Shown here piece by piece: positions 8,972 through 18,584 of a stretch of DNA of 64,000 nt. The stretch covers positions 248,001 to 312,000 of the forward strand of contig NZ_BCUR01000004.1 of NCBI RefSeq assembly GCF_003569005.1, written 5' to 3'. A program made the position numbers and the translations under genes. The stretch's first letter is position 1, and each line of letters starts with the position of its first letter. Source of the stretch: Vibrio superstes (GTDB taxonomy: Bacteria > Pseudomonadota > Gammaproteobacteria > Enterobacterales > Vibrionaceae). Under the pieces are notes generated by a model that saw nothing but the letters and a program-made list of their open reading frames with translations, ran no database searches and was not told where the DNA came from.

Positions 8972-9997
8972 ATGACCACTAAACCAATAGTGTTGAGCGG
9001 TGTTCAGCCGTCTGGTGAATTAAGCATTGGCAACTATCTTGGTGCTTTGCGTCAGTGGCATCAGATGCAAGATGATTACGACTGCCAGTACTGTGTTGTT
9101 GACCTTCATGCCATTACCGTTCGTCAAGACGCAAAGGCACTGCACGAAGCAACGCTAGACGCACTCGCTATCTGTCTTGCAGTAGGCGTAACGCCAGAGA
9201 AAAGCACGCTGTTTGTTCAGTCTCACGTACCTGAGCATGCTCAGCTGGGGTGGATTCTAAACTGCTACACCCAAATGGGTGAGCTAAACCGCATGACGCA
9301 GTTTAAAGATAAATCTCAGCGCTACGCAAATGACGTTAATGTGGGCCTATATGACTACCCTGTATTAATGGCTGCGGATATTTTGCTATACGGTGCACAC
9401 CAAGTGCCAGTGGGTAACGACCAGAAGCAACACCTGGAGTTGGCTCGCGATATCGCAAACCGCTTTAATAACATCTACAGCACACCAGAAGCGCCAATCT
9501 TCCAAGTGCCTGAGCCGTACATCCCAACAGTGAACGCTCGAGTAATGAGCCTTCAAGATGCAACTAAGAAAATGTCTAAGTCTGATGATAACCGTAAGAA
9601 CGTCATCACCCTTCTTGAAGAGCCAAAATCTATCATTAAGAAGATTAACAAAGCGCAAACGGATCCAGATAACCCACCTCGTATCCTTCATGATATCGAG
9701 AACAAGGCTGGTATTGCTAACCTAATGGGACTGTACTCTGCGGCGACGGGTAAAACCTTTGCTGAGATCGAAGCGCAGTACCAAGGCGTTGAAATGTATG
9801 GTCCTTTCAAGAAGGATGTGGGTGAGGCGGTGGTTGCTATGCTTGAACCAATCCAGTCTGAATACCACCGTATTCGCCAAGATATGCCGTACCTAAACGA
9901 AGTAATGAAAGCCGGTGCTGAGAAAGCATCAGCGAGAGCAGCAGTGACTCTAGATAAGGTTTTCGAAGCGGTTGGCTTTGTTAAGCGTCCGTTTTAA
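8972..9997 (+). CDS. trpS: Tryptophanyl-tRNA synthetase
   Basis: Class I aminoacyl-tRNA synthetase charging tRNA-Trp. The 341-residue protein begins '[26 protein letters not shown]', in which SIGN is the HIGH-type ATP-binding motif, and has KMSKS intact in '[12 protein letters not shown]' (about residues 198-203). The tryptophan-pocket region '[21 protein letters not shown]' is present. GAGGAAG precedes the ATG at proper spacing. It has its own terminator downstream. Confidence 0.97.
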   Translation: MTTKPIVLSGVQPSGELSIGNYLGALRQWHQMQDDYDCQYCVVDLHAITVRQDAKALHEATLDALAICLAVGVTPEKSTLFVQSHVPEHAQLGWILNCYTQMGELNRMTQFKDKSQRYANDVNVGLYDYPVLMAADILLYGAHQVPVGNDQKQHLELARDIANRFNNIYSTPEAPIFQVPEPYIPTVNARVMSLQDATKKMSKSDDNRKNVITLLEEPKSIIKKINKAQTDPDNPPRILHDIENKAGIANLMGLYSAATGKTFAEIEAQYQGVEMYGPFKKDVGEAVVAMLEPIQSEYHRIRQDMPYLNEVMKAGAEKASARAAVTLDKVFEAVGFVKRPF

Positions 9998-10026
9998 GAG
10001 CCCCTTGGTCAAATAAGTTGTGATAG

Positions 10027-10058
10027 AATGCCATCGCCGTCAAGGTGGTGGCATTTTT
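10027..10058 (+). terminator. Rho-independent terminator after trpS
   Basis: A 12-base arm at 10027-10038 pairs with 10044-10055 (two G-U pairs) around the loop GTCAA, followed by a T5 tract. It ends 15 bases before the pabA start, so pabA transcription needs readthrough or a start close by. Confidence 0.75.
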
Positions 10059-10073
10059 AGTTTGGACTCTGGC

Positions 10074-10664
10074 ATGCTGTTGATCATTGATAATTACGAC
10101 TCCTTTACTTACAACCTATATCAGTACTTTTGTGAGTTAGGGTGTGACACTAAGGTCGTTCGTAACGATGCGATTACCATTGCTGAGATCCACGCACTGC
10201 AACCGCAAGCCATCGTTATCTCGCCGGGTCCTTGCACCCCAAATGAAGCTGGCATTTCTCTGCAAGTCATTCAAGAGTTTATGGGACAGTTGCCTTTGCT
10301 CGGCGTATGCCTTGGACATCAAGCGATCGCCCAGGTGCTTGGTGGAAAGGTGATTCGCGCAGATAAAGTTATGCACGGTAAAACCTCCCCAATACAACAT
10401 ACCAGCACAGGTGTATTTTCTGGGCTTAATAACCCGCTAACGGTCACCCGTTATCACTCCTTGATTGTAAAGAAAGAAACCCTTCCAGAATGTCTTGAGG
10501 TAACCGCCTGGACCCTCGACGAAAAAGGGCAACAAAAAGAGATTATGGGGTATCGCCATAAGACGCTACCTATTGAGGCGGTGCAGTTTCACCCAGAATC
10601 GATAAAAACAGAACAGGGTCATGAGATCCTAGCTAACTTCCTTACTCGCATCCCCCAAACATAA
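10074..10664 (+). CDS. pabA: Aminodeoxychorismate synthase, glutamine amidotransferase subunit
   Basis: Supplies ammonia from glutamine to PabB for 4-amino-4-deoxychorismate, the folate precursor. The 196-residue class I amidotransferase has the oxyanion loop '[12 protein letters not shown]', the nucleophile Cys in '[11 protein letters not shown]' (about residue 79) and the His-Glu pair in 'AVQFHPESI'. The ATG at 10074 starts '[15 protein letters not shown]', the family N terminus; the open frame upstream overlaps the trpS terminator. The sequence could also be TrpG, but the location before argD, as in enterics, favours PabA. Confidence 0.9.
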   Translation: MLLIIDNYDSFTYNLYQYFCELGCDTKVVRNDAITIAEIHALQPQAIVISPGPCTPNEAGISLQVIQEFMGQLPLLGVCLGHQAIAQVLGGKVIRADKVMHGKTSPIQHTSTGVFSGLNNPLTVTRYHSLIVKKETLPECLEVTAWTLDEKGQQKEIMGYRHKTLPIEAVQFHPESIKTEQGHEILANFLTRIPQT

Positions 10665-10684
10665 AGCATATCTATTGAAATTCC

Positions 10685-10737
10685 TTGCATAACATTTTTG
10701 TTACTTATTCTTCGTGAAAATGAGGTTTGTTATGCAA
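10685..10737. repeat. Perfect 10-bp inverted repeat upstream of argD/astC
   Basis: TTGCATAACA at 10685-10694 is repeated as its exact reverse complement at 10728-10737, with 33 bases between. There is no T-tract, so it is not a standard terminator; it could be a long-loop RNA structure or paired operator half-sites ahead of the arginine genes. It does not match the ArgR box consensus well. The rest of this 276-base gap holds the promoter noted next and nothing else I could recognise. Confidence 0.5.
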
Positions 10738-10827
10738 CATGATCACTTTTTCTTTCCTGTTGCTCGAATAGCGTCACACCGCTCACATTTCGCACGGTAA
10801 TTTAGTCTATTTAGACGTATTTTTCTC

Positions 10828-10857
10828 TTGAAATGGTTAATAAATTGTAAATACAAT
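10828..10857 (+). promoter_or_regulatory. Candidate sigma-70 promoter for argD/astC operon
   Basis: TTGAAA (10828-10833) and TACAAT (10852-10857) are 18 bases apart, about 85 bases before the astC ATG. Sequence match only. Confidence 0.5.
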
Positions 10858-10940
10858 GCCTGTACAGAGGAAATGTCTCCAGCAATGCATAAATAGCGAA
10901 TTTTTTAATTGCGAGGAGAGTGCATAAAGGAGTGCAGAAT

Positions 10941-12149
10941 ATGACAGATGTAACGCGTAAAGATTTCGATGAAGTAATGGTCCCTTGTTATAACCCGATG
11001 TCGGTAATTCCGGTTCGAGGTGAAGGGGCGCGAATCTGGGATCAGCAAGATAAGGAATACGTTGATTTTGCTGGTGGTATCGCGGTGAGTTGCTTAGGTC
11101 ATTGTCACCCTGTGATGGTAGAGGCGCTCACTAAGCAAGCGAATCAGTTATGGCACCTTAGTAATGTAATGACCAATGAGCCCGCTTTGCGTCTGGCTAA
11201 AAAACTGGTCGAACTGAGCTTTGCAGACAAGGTCTTCTTCGCTAACTCCGGTGCAGAAGCCAATGAGGCTGCACTTAAATTGGCTCGTCGCTATGCTGTG
11301 GATGAGTTTGGTGAGCACAAATCTAAGATCATCGCCTTCAATCAAGGCTTCCATGGTCGTACCTTCTTTACTGTGACTGTGGGTGGCCAATCGGCTTACT
11401 CGGATGGCTTTGGTCCTAAACCGGGTGATATCGACCATATCCCATACAACGATATTAAAGCATTCGAAGCTGCTATCTCCGATGAAACCTGTGCGGTCAT
11501 GATGGAGCCTCTACAAGGGGAAGGTGGCATCATTGCTCCGACTTCTGAATTTGTACAAACGGTCCGTGAACTGTGTGACAAGCACAATGCATTATTGATC
11601 TTTGATGAAGTACAGACCGGTAACGGTCGTACTGGTGATTTCTACGCATACCAAGGCTTGGGAGTCACACCTGATATCTTGAGCACCGCTAAGTCTCTTG
11701 GTGGGGGCTTCCCGGTTGGCGCTATGATGACGACAGAGAAATTGGCTAAGCACCTTAAGATTGGCACTCACGGCTCGACGTACGGTGGAAACCCACTAGC
11801 GTGTGCGGTTGCTGAAGCCGTCGTTGGACATGTTTCTCAACCTGATGTTCTACAAGGCGTAAAAGAGCGTGAAGGGCTATTTCGTACAGAGCTAGAACGC
11901 ATTAATGCTAAATACCCAATCTTTGCTGAGTTCAGAGGCAAGGGTTTGCTGCTTGGCGCTGAGTTGAACGATGACTGGAAGGGTCGCTCTCGTGACGTAT
12001 TGGTTGCTGCGGGTGAAGAAGGCCTGATGGTGCTGATTGCTGGCGCTAATGTGGTTCGTTTCACTCCTTCGCTGGTGATCACGCCAGAGGAAATCAAGCA
12101 AGGATTTGAGCGCTTTGAGGCGGCTGTCGCTAAGTTATACAACGCGTAG
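10941..12149 (+). CDS. astC: Acetylornithine/succinylornithine aminotransferase
   Basis: PLP-dependent class III aminotransferase serving arginine synthesis (acetylornithine, ArgD) and the arginine succinyltransferase pathway (succinylornithine, AstC). The 402-residue protein has '[17 protein letters not shown]', the cofactor Asp in '[14 protein letters not shown]' and the Schiff-base Lys in '[14 protein letters not shown]'. ATG at 10941 is preceded by AAGGAG at eight bases; an upstream GTG at 10920 has no such site. It heads a close run with astA (23 bases) and astD (23 bases), so the catabolic role is likely, and a dual role is usual in Vibrio. Confidence 0.93.
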   Translation: MTDVTRKDFDEVMVPCYNPMSVIPVRGEGARIWDQQDKEYVDFAGGIAVSCLGHCHPVMVEALTKQANQLWHLSNVMTNEPALRLAKKLVELSFADKVFFANSGAEANEAALKLARRYAVDEFGEHKSKIIAFNQGFHGRTFFTVTVGGQSAYSDGFGPKPGDIDHIPYNDIKAFEAAISDETCAVMMEPLQGEGGIIAPTSEFVQTVRELCDKHNALLIFDEVQTGNGRTGDFYAYQGLGVTPDILSTAKSLGGGFPVGAMMTTEKLAKHLKIGTHGSTYGGNPLACAVAEAVVGHVSQPDVLQGVKEREGLFRTELERINAKYPIFAEFRGKGLLLGAELNDDWKGRSRDVLVAAGEEGLMVLIAGANVVRFTPSLVITPEEIKQGFERFEAAVAKLYNA

Positions 12150-12172
12150 TTTTCTATCAGGAGGATAGTGGG

Positions 12173-13192
12173 ATGTTAGTAGTACGCCCAATTTTAAAGG
12201 ATGATTACGATGCATTGCACATGTGCGCAGAGGAGTCTGGTCACGGATTTACCTCTTTGCCAGTCAATGAAGGGTTGCTTACGAATAGAATTGACCACTC
12301 GGTGAATAGCTTTCAAAAACCAGAGGTGACTGAACCCGGTGACGAAGGCTACCTGATGGTCGGTGTTGATTGTGATACAGGTGAGGTAGCAGGGACTACT
12401 GGTATAGAAGCCTCGATAGGCTGGGATGCTCCTTTCTATTCGTACCACATCAGCAAGGTTGTACATTCGTCGCCAAAACTGGGCGTGAATAATGTCGTGA
12501 AGCTACTGACCTTTGGTAACAACTACACCGGGTGCAGTGAAATCTGCACCTTGTTCCTGCGCCCTAAGTTCCGTGGTGGACTGAATGGTCGATTGTTGTC
12601 TAAGTGCCGCTTTTTGATGTTAGCGGAGCATCCTCATCGATTCTCTAAGACTATCTTTGCGGAGATGAGAGGGGTCTCTGATGAAAAGGGCAATTCTCCA
12701 TTTTGGGAGTGGTTGCAGGAGCACTTCTTCTCTATCGATTTCACTATGGCCGATTACCTCACTGGCATTGGCAAGAAAGGCTTTATTGCTGACCTGATGC
12801 CAAAGCTGCCGATCTACATCAATCTATTGAGTAAAGAGGCACAGGCGGTGATTGGTGAAGTACACGATAATACCCGCCCAGCATTGAAACTGCTTGAGAA
12901 CGAGGGCTTTACTTGTCGAGACTACGTCGACATCTTCGATGCAGGTCCAACGGTGGAGTGCGACCTTCGCAATATTGATACTGTGCGCCATTCATTTAGG
13001 GCTCAAGTGTCGGTTGCAGAGCATGGTAGCTCTACTAACTATCTCATTAGTAATACCTCGTTTGAGAATTTCAGAGCCGTAGCTCAACAAGCGGCATTTG
13101 ATGCTGAAACTCAAAGTGTCATTCTCAGCCCTAAAGTCGCAAACGCTCTTCAAGTTGAGAGCGGTGATTGGGTTCGAATGGCGGCAGTGTAA
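12173..13192 (+). CDS. astA: Arginine N-succinyltransferase
   Basis: Transfers succinyl from succinyl-CoA to arginine, the first step of the AST route for using arginine as nitrogen source. The 339 residues are the usual AstA length and start 'MLVVRPILKDDYDALHMCAEESG', with conserved 'GEVAGTTGIEASIG' and 'LFLRPKFRGGLNGRLLSKCRF', the acyl-CoA binding region of this GNAT-like fold. AGGAGG lies ahead of the ATG. AstB (dihydrolase) and AstE are not in this window, so the pathway here is incomplete unless they lie elsewhere. Confidence 0.96.
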   Translation: MLVVRPILKDDYDALHMCAEESGHGFTSLPVNEGLLTNRIDHSVNSFQKPEVTEPGDEGYLMVGVDCDTGEVAGTTGIEASIGWDAPFYSYHISKVVHSSPKLGVNNVVKLLTFGNNYTGCSEICTLFLRPKFRGGLNGRLLSKCRFLMLAEHPHRFSKTIFAEMRGVSDEKGNSPFWEWLQEHFFSIDFTMADYLTGIGKKGFIADLMPKLPIYINLLSKEAQAVIGEVHDNTRPALKLLENEGFTCRDYVDIFDAGPTVECDLRNIDTVRHSFRAQVSVAEHGSSTNYLISNTSFENFRAVAQQAAFDAETQSVILSPKVANALQVESGDWVRMAAV

Positions 13193-13215
13193 ACAGAACA
13201 ACAAGGACGAATTAG

Positions 13216-14679
13216 ATGGAAACGCATTTTATCGCGGGTGAGTGGATTTCAGGGCAAGGCCATGATGTTGACTCTTTATCTCCTTACAACAGTGAGGTTA
13301 TCTGGCAGGGGCACTCTGCGAGTAAAGGGCAGGTGGAGCTGGCCGTATCAAGTGCACGACATGCGTTTTTGAGCTGGAAAAAATACTCTTTTGAACAGCG
13401 TGAGCAAATCGTATTTCGCTTTGCTGAACTGGTTAAAGAAAACGCCGAGTTGATTGCCGAGACGGTAGCTAAAGAGACGGGTAAACCTTTATGGGAAACT
13501 CGCACTGAAGCCGCTGCGATGGCTGGCAAGATTGCTCTATCGATTAAGTCGTATCATGAGCGAACAGGGACCAAGCATAAGCAGGTTGCTGGCAATGATG
13601 TCACCTTGCAGCATAGGCCTTTGGGTGTATTAGCCGTATTTGGTCCTTATAATTTCCCTGTGCACCTTCCTAATGGGCATATCGTGCCAGCGCTGTTGGC
13701 AGGTAATACTGTAGTCTTCAAGCCTTCGGATCTAACGCCACTGTGTGGCGAGCTTGCAGTGAAGCTTTGGCATGAAGCAGGCCTGCCCAATGGTGTCATC
13801 AACCTAGTCCAAGGCGGTAAAGATACCGGTATTGCACTGGCTGATTCTGCGCAGATTGATGGGTTGTTGTTTACTGGTAGTGCTAACACCGGTCATATCT
13901 TACATCGCCAGTTTGCTGGGCAACCTGAAAAAATGCTGGCGCTGGAAATGGGTGGCAATAACCCTCTGATTGTCGGTGAAGACTTTGGTGAGCTGGACGC
14001 TGCGGTTCACACTGTAGTGCAGTCTGCCTTTATTAGTGCGGGGCAAAGATGTACCTGTGCTAGACGCTTGTATGTTGCTAGAGGTGACGCGGGCGATAAA
14101 CTCATTGCCAAGTTAGTGAAGGTGACATCTCAGTTAAAAATGGACCAGCCATTTGCTAAGCAGCAACCCTTTATGGGTACCCTTATCTCACGCACGGCAG
14201 CGGAGCAGATTGTGGCGGCGAAACAGTCTTTGATAGACCTTGGCGGCAAGCCTTTGTTGGATGGAAAGCTGCTGGATGATGCCTTTGTTGAACCGAGTAT
14301 TCTAGATGTTACTGATATCAAGGCACTGCCTGATGAAGAATATTTTGGTCCTTTGCTACTGATCGTTCGCTACAACGACTTTGCCGAGGCCATAGAGCTT
14401 GCGAACAACACTAAATATGGTCTATCAGCGGGTCTGATTTCTATTGATGATACTCAGTGGGAGCTCTTCTCTGACGAAATCCGTGCTGGCATAGTCAACC
14501 GTAATCGTCCTATCACGGGCGCGAGCGGTGATGCGCCATTTGGCGGCCCTGGTGCGTCAGGTAATCTTCGTCCAAGTGCATTCTATGCCGCAGATTACTG
14601 TGCATATCCTATGGCTTCGATAGCAGGAGATGCGCCAATAATGCCTGAAACACTGTCTCCAGGTATTCAATTCGACTAA
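13216..14679 (+). CDS. astD: Succinylglutamate-semialdehyde dehydrogenase
   Basis: NAD-dependent aldehyde dehydrogenase making N-succinylglutamate, step four of the AST pathway. The 487-residue protein shows '[30 protein letters not shown]', the cofactor loop '[11 protein letters not shown]', the general base Glu in '[13 protein letters not shown]' and the nucleophilic Cys in '[11 protein letters not shown]' (about residue 280). Length is normal. It is followed 18 bases later by the DUF1338 gene. Confidence 0.96.
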   Translation: METHFIAGEWISGQGHDVDSLSPYNSEVIWQGHSASKGQVELAVSSARHAFLSWKKYSFEQREQIVFRFAELVKENAELIAETVAKETGKPLWETRTEAAAMAGKIALSIKSYHERTGTKHKQVAGNDVTLQHRPLGVLAVFGPYNFPVHLPNGHIVPALLAGNTVVFKPSDLTPLCGELAVKLWHEAGLPNGVINLVQGGKDTGIALADSAQIDGLLFTGSANTGHILHRQFAGQPEKMLALEMGGNNPLIVGEDFGELDAAVHTVVQSAFISAGQRCTCARRLYVARGDAGDKLIAKLVKVTSQLKMDQPFAKQQPFMGTLISRTAAEQIVAAKQSLIDLGGKPLLDGKLLDDAFVEPSILDVTDIKALPDEEYFGPLLLIVRYNDFAEAIELANNTKYGLSAGLISIDDTQWELFSDEIRAGIVNRNRPITGASGDAPFGGPGASGNLRPSAFYAADYCAYPMASIAGDAPIMPETLSPGIQFD

Positions 14680-14697
14680 CACAATCAAGGAGGGGTT

Positions 14698-15489
14698 ATG
14701 GGTGTCCAAAAGCTATTTGACCAACTGTGGAGTGATTTTAATGGCAGACTTTGTCCGTCATCACACACTATTCATGAGCTATTAAAGCAAGATAAGGCGC
14801 TGATCAATGATCATATTGCGCTGCGTACCTTCAATTGTTCACCCATAGGCCTAGAGGTATTGGCAAAGCCATTTATCGAGCTTGGCTACCAAGAGGGTGG
14901 CGACTATGTCTTTAAAGCGAAAAAGCTGGTTGCTAAGCACTATCAACATCCAGACCCTAATATGCCTAAGGTATTCATTAGCCAGTTGCAGCTTGAGCAG
15001 TGCTCAAGTGAGTTGCAGGCAATTGTGAAAAAACTGTCGGAACAAATTGATCCAAGTAAATTGCAAGACTCTGCGTTTTTACATGGTGGTCGTTTGTGGG
15101 AATTGAGCTTTGAAGATTACCAAAGCCTAGCCAAAGAAAGTGAGTATGCCTCATGGGTAGCCGCACATGGCTTTGGTGCCAATCACTTTACCGTGAGCGT
15201 CAACCAACTGGCTCAGTTTGGAGAGGTCTTCGAGGTGAATACCTTTTTGAAGGACAATCATTTCGCTATCAACGCTGCTGGCGGAGAGGTGAAGGGCTCT
15301 CCTGAGGTACTGTTAGAGCAATCCTCTACGATGGCGGACAAAGTAAAGGTTGTATTTTCTGATGGTGTACAGAGCGTCCCAGGTGGCTTCTATGAGTTCG
15401 CCAAGCGCTATGAGATGTCGGCAGGAAATCTATATCAAGGCTTTGTTGAAGCGTCAGCAGATAAGATCTTTGAGAGTACGAATAATTAA
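14698..15489 (+). CDS. DUF1338-family protein, putative 2-oxoacid dioxygenase/decarboxylase
   Basis: A 263-residue member of DUF1338, the family of the iron(II) enzyme HglS/YdcJ that converts 2-oxoadipate to D-2-hydroxyglutarate in lysine breakdown. Candidate metal ligands are visible: His in 'INDHIALRTF' (about residue 40), His in 'FGANHFTVSVNQ' (about 162) and Glu in 'VPGGFYEFAKRYE' (about 228). It is shorter than HglS (about 460), matching the short branch of the family. It ends the argD-astA-astD operon (AGGAGG before its ATG), so its substrate may be an oxo-acid linked to arginine or ornithine; that is inference. Confidence 0.85.
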   Translation: MGVQKLFDQLWSDFNGRLCPSSHTIHELLKQDKALINDHIALRTFNCSPIGLEVLAKPFIELGYQEGGDYVFKAKKLVAKHYQHPDPNMPKVFISQLQLEQCSSELQAIVKKLSEQIDPSKLQDSAFLHGGRLWELSFEDYQSLAKESEYASWVAAHGFGANHFTVSVNQLAQFGEVFEVNTFLKDNHFAINAAGGEVKGSPEVLLEQSSTMADKVKVVFSDGVQSVPGGFYEFAKRYEMSAGNLYQGFVEASADKIFESTNN

Positions 15490-15515
15490 GTAATTAGCTG
15501 TCAGCTTAAAGTTAT

Positions 15516-15550
15516 AAAAAAACCGCTGTCATGCATGACAGCGGTTTTTT
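15516..15550. terminator. Bidirectional terminator between the ast operon and crp
   Basis: A perfect 22-base palindrome (15523-15544, arms CCGCTGTCATG and CATGACAGCGG) has an A7 run on its left and a T6 run on its right. It can end transcription of the DUF1338 gene on the plus strand and of crp on the minus strand. Confidence 0.9.
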
Positions 15551-15573
15551 GTATCTGGCTGCTTTAGAGTGGA

Positions 15574-16206
15574 TTAGCGAGTGCCGTAAACCACAATAGT
15601 TTTACCGTGTGCAGAGATCAGGTTCTGCTCTTCAAGCATCTTCAAGATACGACCAACGGTCTCACGAGAACAACCTACAATCTGACCAATCTCTTGACGA
15701 GTGATCTTGATTTGCATGCCGTCTGGGTGAGTCATTGCATCAGGTTGCTTCGCTAGGTTCAGTAGAGTTTGCGCGATACGACCAGTAACGTCTAGGAACG
15801 CAAGATCACCTACTTTCTGGCTAGTTACCTGCAGACGATTAGCCATTTGCGAAGAAAGACGCATTAGGATGTCTGGGTTAACCTGAATTAGCTGACGGAA
15901 TTTTTTGAATGAGATTTCAGCAACCTCACATGGTGATTTAGCTCGTACCCAAGCAGTACGCTCTTGATCATCTTCAAAAAGACCTAATTCACCGATGAAG
16001 TCACCTTGGTTTAGGTAAGAAAGAATCATTTCTTTCCCTTCTTCATCTTTGATCAGTACGGCAACCGAACCCTTAACGATGTAGTAAAGAGTTTCTGCTT
16101 TTTCACCAGCATGGATCAGTGTGCTTTTTGAAGGGTATTTGTGGATGTGGCAGTGTGACAAAAACCATTCTAACGTTGGATCTGTTTGAGGTTTACCTAA
16201 AACCAT
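15574..16206 (-). CDS. crp: cAMP receptor protein
   Basis: Global regulator that binds cAMP and then DNA at TGTGA-N6-TCACA sites, controlling carbon use, competence and motility in Vibrio. The 210-residue protein has the cyclic-nucleotide fold with '[21 protein letters not shown]', including the cAMP-contacting Glu, Arg, Ser and Thr, the C-helix, and the helix-turn-helix '[20 protein letters not shown]' (about residues 169-188) with recognition residues Arg, Glu and Arg. Length equals E. coli CRP. The 222-base gap before prkB should hold its promoter; no clear CRP site was found there. Confidence 0.98.
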   Translation of the reverse strand: MVLGKPQTDPTLEWFLSHCHIHKYPSKSTLIHAGEKAETLYYIVKGSVAVLIKDEEGKEMILSYLNQGDFIGELGLFEDDQERTAWVRAKSPCEVAEISFKKFRQLIQVNPDILMRLSSQMANRLQVTSQKVGDLAFLDVTGRIAQTLLNLAKQPDAMTHPDGMQIKITRQEIGQIVGCSRETVGRILKMLEEQNLISAHGKTIVVYGTR

Positions 16207-16428
16207 ATTCTTATCTTCCTCTTTCAGCGAGTATAATTATGTTCCCTGACCTCGCCATATAAGGGGAGCGGGGTGTAGTTGCTGCTACTACTTCAAATTT
16301 TATCAGTACGAATAGTATCTTTTTTTTATGTACATTTCTTGATTTTGATCGGTTTGAATTGTCGATTTTACAAGCAAAACCGTGTCCTCAATCACACTCT
16401 GAGACAAGAGTGCGACTCAGGTTCAAAA

Positions 16429-17298
16429 TTAGCCGATCTTACCCGTCTCTAGCAGTTGTTGCAGGATAGGGCGAATAATCAATTCCATAGCAAAACTCAT
16501 TTTTCCTCCTGGGACAACCAAAGTATTGTGACGAGACATAAATGAACCATCGATCATTGCCAATAGATAAGGGAAGTCGACATTCTTAAAGCCACGCATA
16601 CGAATGACTACAAAGCTTTCATCTAAACTAGGGATTCCTTTGGCGTTTAGAGGGTTTGAGGTGTCAACGGTAGGCACTCGCTGGAAGTTGATGTGTGTGC
16701 GCGAAAACTGTGGGGTAATGAAGTTCAGATAGTCGTCCATTGAGCGCACAATGGAGTCCATGACCGCTTCACGTGAATGCCCTCGATCGCGAGTATCGCG
16801 AACGAACTTTTGAATCCACTCAAGGTTAACGATAGGCACCATACCAATCAGCAAATCAACATGCTTAGCAACGTTACAGGTGCTGTCTACGACGCCACCG
16901 TGCAAGCCTTCATAGAAGAGAACGTCACTTTCTTGTGGCAGCTCTTGCCATGGGGTGAAGGTACCCGGCATTTGATTGTATGGTACGGCTTCGTCGAAGG
17001 TATGCAGATAGCGGCGCACCTTTCCTTCGCCTTTTTCGCCGTAGTCCTTAAAGAAATTTTCGAGTGCTGGGAAGTCATTGGCTTCAGGGCCAAAGTAACT
17101 AATGTGTCGCCCTTGCTCTTTCGCTTTTCGAATAGCCACATCCATTTCTGGACGAGTGAAACGGTGGAAGCTGTCGCCTTCAACCCAGGCGGCCTTTGCA
17201 TTCATCATATTGAACATTTTGCGAAAGGCTTCTGATGTAGTGGTGGTCCCGGCTCCTGAAGAGCCTGTTACCGCTATAATAGGGTGCTTGGCTGACAT
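16429..17298 (-). CDS. prkB: PrkB, phosphoribulokinase-like protein
   Basis: A 289-residue P-loop kinase related to phosphoribulokinase and uridine kinase, with 'IAVTGSSGAGTTTTSEAF' (Walker A, residues 9-22) and the family segment 'VEGDSFHRFTRPEMD'. It is found next to crp in many gammaproteobacteria that have no Calvin cycle, and its true substrate is not established. The E. coli gene yhfA that usually sits between crp and prkB is absent here. Confidence 0.92.
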   Translation of the reverse strand: MSAKHPIIAVTGSSGAGTTTTSEAFRKMFNMMNAKAAWVEGDSFHRFTRPEMDVAIRKAKEQGRHISYFGPEANDFPALENFFKDYGEKGEGKVRRYLHTFDEAVPYNQMPGTFTPWQELPQESDVLFYEGLHGGVVDSTCNVAKHVDLLIGMVPIVNLEWIQKFVRDTRDRGHSREAVMDSIVRSMDDYLNFITPQFSRTHINFQRVPTVDTSNPLNAKGIPSLDESFVVIRMRGFKNVDFPYLLAMIDGSFMSRHNTLVVPGGKMSFAMELIIRPILQQLLETGKIG

Positions 17299-17364
17299 GA
17301 CTTTCCTTGTCTTGTGAGTGAATAAAGGTCAATTGTATACAAATCGAGTTTAACGATTGGGTGC

Positions 17365-17586
17365 TTATAAGAGTTTTGCGTCGTGGCTCACTTTTATATC
17401 GATGCTCTCATGTAGCTCTGAATACACAATAACAGCTGTACCTTGTTGTAGCTGCCATTTGATTTGGTCTATCTTATCTTGGAGTGAGATCTCTACGTCT
17501 CCGTAGTCTGTCCCTTCTCTGAGAACAAATTCTTTTATCAGGCTATCCAGTGTTTCAGGAGCGATTTCTTTCCAAGGTACGATCAT
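17365..17586 (-). CDS. yheU: YheU, UPF0270 protein
   Basis: A 73-residue cytoplasmic protein of the UPF0270 family, recognised by '[29 protein letters not shown]' and the final segment after '[14 protein letters not shown]'. Function is unknown. It follows yheT by 17 bases in the same direction, as in E. coli, where the pair and yheS also sit together. Confidence 0.9.
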   Translation of the reverse strand: MIVPWKEIAPETLDSLIKEFVLREGTDYGDVEISLQDKIDQIKWQLQQGTAVIVYSELHESIDIKVSHDAKLL

Positions 17587-17603
17587 GGCTGAGGCTTATT
17601 AGA

Positions 17604-18584
17604 TTAATATGTCTGGGAGGTGAATTTATCATAAAAGCTTGGTACAGCCACCTCCAACCAGAAATAGGGATTGTTAAATGTGCCGCCAATAAAGCCAACA
17701 TGCCCTCCGTTAGCAACCAGGTGATAGTCAATATTGTTGTTGAGCTTAAACTTAGGGACGACTTCATCGGTCATAAATGGATCATCCTTGGCGTGAATCA
17801 CGTTAATAGGGATGGTCACACTATTGAGCTTTGGAAGCCCCGAACAACGAGTATAGTAGTCGCTGGCATTGGCGTAGCCATGCAATGGTGCGGTAATGGC
17901 ATTGTCGAATTGATGTAAGAAACGCATGTTCTTTACGGTATCTACATCGATCTCCAGTGCCTCTTCCAATAAATGAATCTTTTGCAAAGCCGTCTGCTTT
18001 AAAGAATCCAACAGATAGTGATGATAGAGCCTTGAGAAGCCCTGCTCGATGCGTCGAGAGCAAGCGGCAAGATCAAGAGGAGCGCAAATGATGGTCGCCT
18101 CATCTATGATTGGTTGATCTGCGTACCGAGCCAAGTAATTCACCAGCATGTTTCCCCCCAGTGAGATCCCAACCGCTATCTTAGGGTTATTGGGAAATCG
18201 ACGATTGAGGTGTTCGAGGAAAAATCTTGCATCCTCAGTCTCGCCAGAGTGATAAGCACGCGCTTGCTTGTTGGGCTTACCGCTACAACCTCGAAAATGC
18301 ATCATCACAGATAACCACCCTTTCTCAGAAAAAGAGTGCATCAGCCCATGTGCATAAGGACTGTTAAAGCTACCTTCTAAGCCATGAAATAAGATGAAGA
18401 TAGGCTTGTTAGCGACAGAATCACATTGCCAATCATCACTCCAAGCTAAGTCAATAAAGTCATTATCTGGTGTGATTAGTGTTTCCCAAGCAGGTGTGAA
18501 CAGCGGTTGTTTGCGAATAAACCGCGGCATTAGTGTTTGAAGGTGAGGGTTCTTCATTGCCCAAGAGGGAGAGAAGGATTTCAT
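17604..18584 (-). CDS. yheT: YheT, alpha/beta hydrolase
   Basis: A 326-residue hydrolase of the YheT/ABHD1-3 group. The nucleophile elbow is 'AVGISLGGNMLVNYLA' (Ser in GISLGG, about residue 144), the oxyanion region is 'ILFHGLEGSFNSPYAHG' and 'MMHFRGCSGKPN', the acid is likely the Asp in 'HAKDDPFM' and the base His is in 'ANGGHVGFIGG'. Substrate unknown; related eukaryotic proteins act on lipids. Its ATG overlaps the stop of the upstream TIGR02444 gene. Confidence 0.92.
   Translation of the reverse strand: MKSFSPSWAMKNPHLQTLMPRFIRKQPLFTPAWETLITPDNDFIDLAWSDDWQCDSVANKPIFILFHGLEGSFNSPYAHGLMHSFSEKGWLSVMMHFRGCSGKPNKQARAYHSGETEDARFFLEHLNRRFPNNPKIAVGISLGGNMLVNYLARYADQPIIDEATIICAPLDLAACSRRIEQGFSRLYHHYLLDSLKQTALQKIHLLEEALEIDVDTVKNMRFLHQFDNAITAPLHGYANASDYYTRCSGLPKLNSVTIPINVIHAKDDPFMTDEVVPKFKLNNNIDYHLVANGGHVGFIGGTFNNPYFWLEVAVPSFYDKFTSQTY

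Noticed and set aside
16381..16400. Possible CRP site near the prkB end (GTGT...ACAC)
   Set aside because: The half-sites are spaced N8 and not TGTGA-N6-TCACA, and it lies at the prkB 3' end, far from the crp start.
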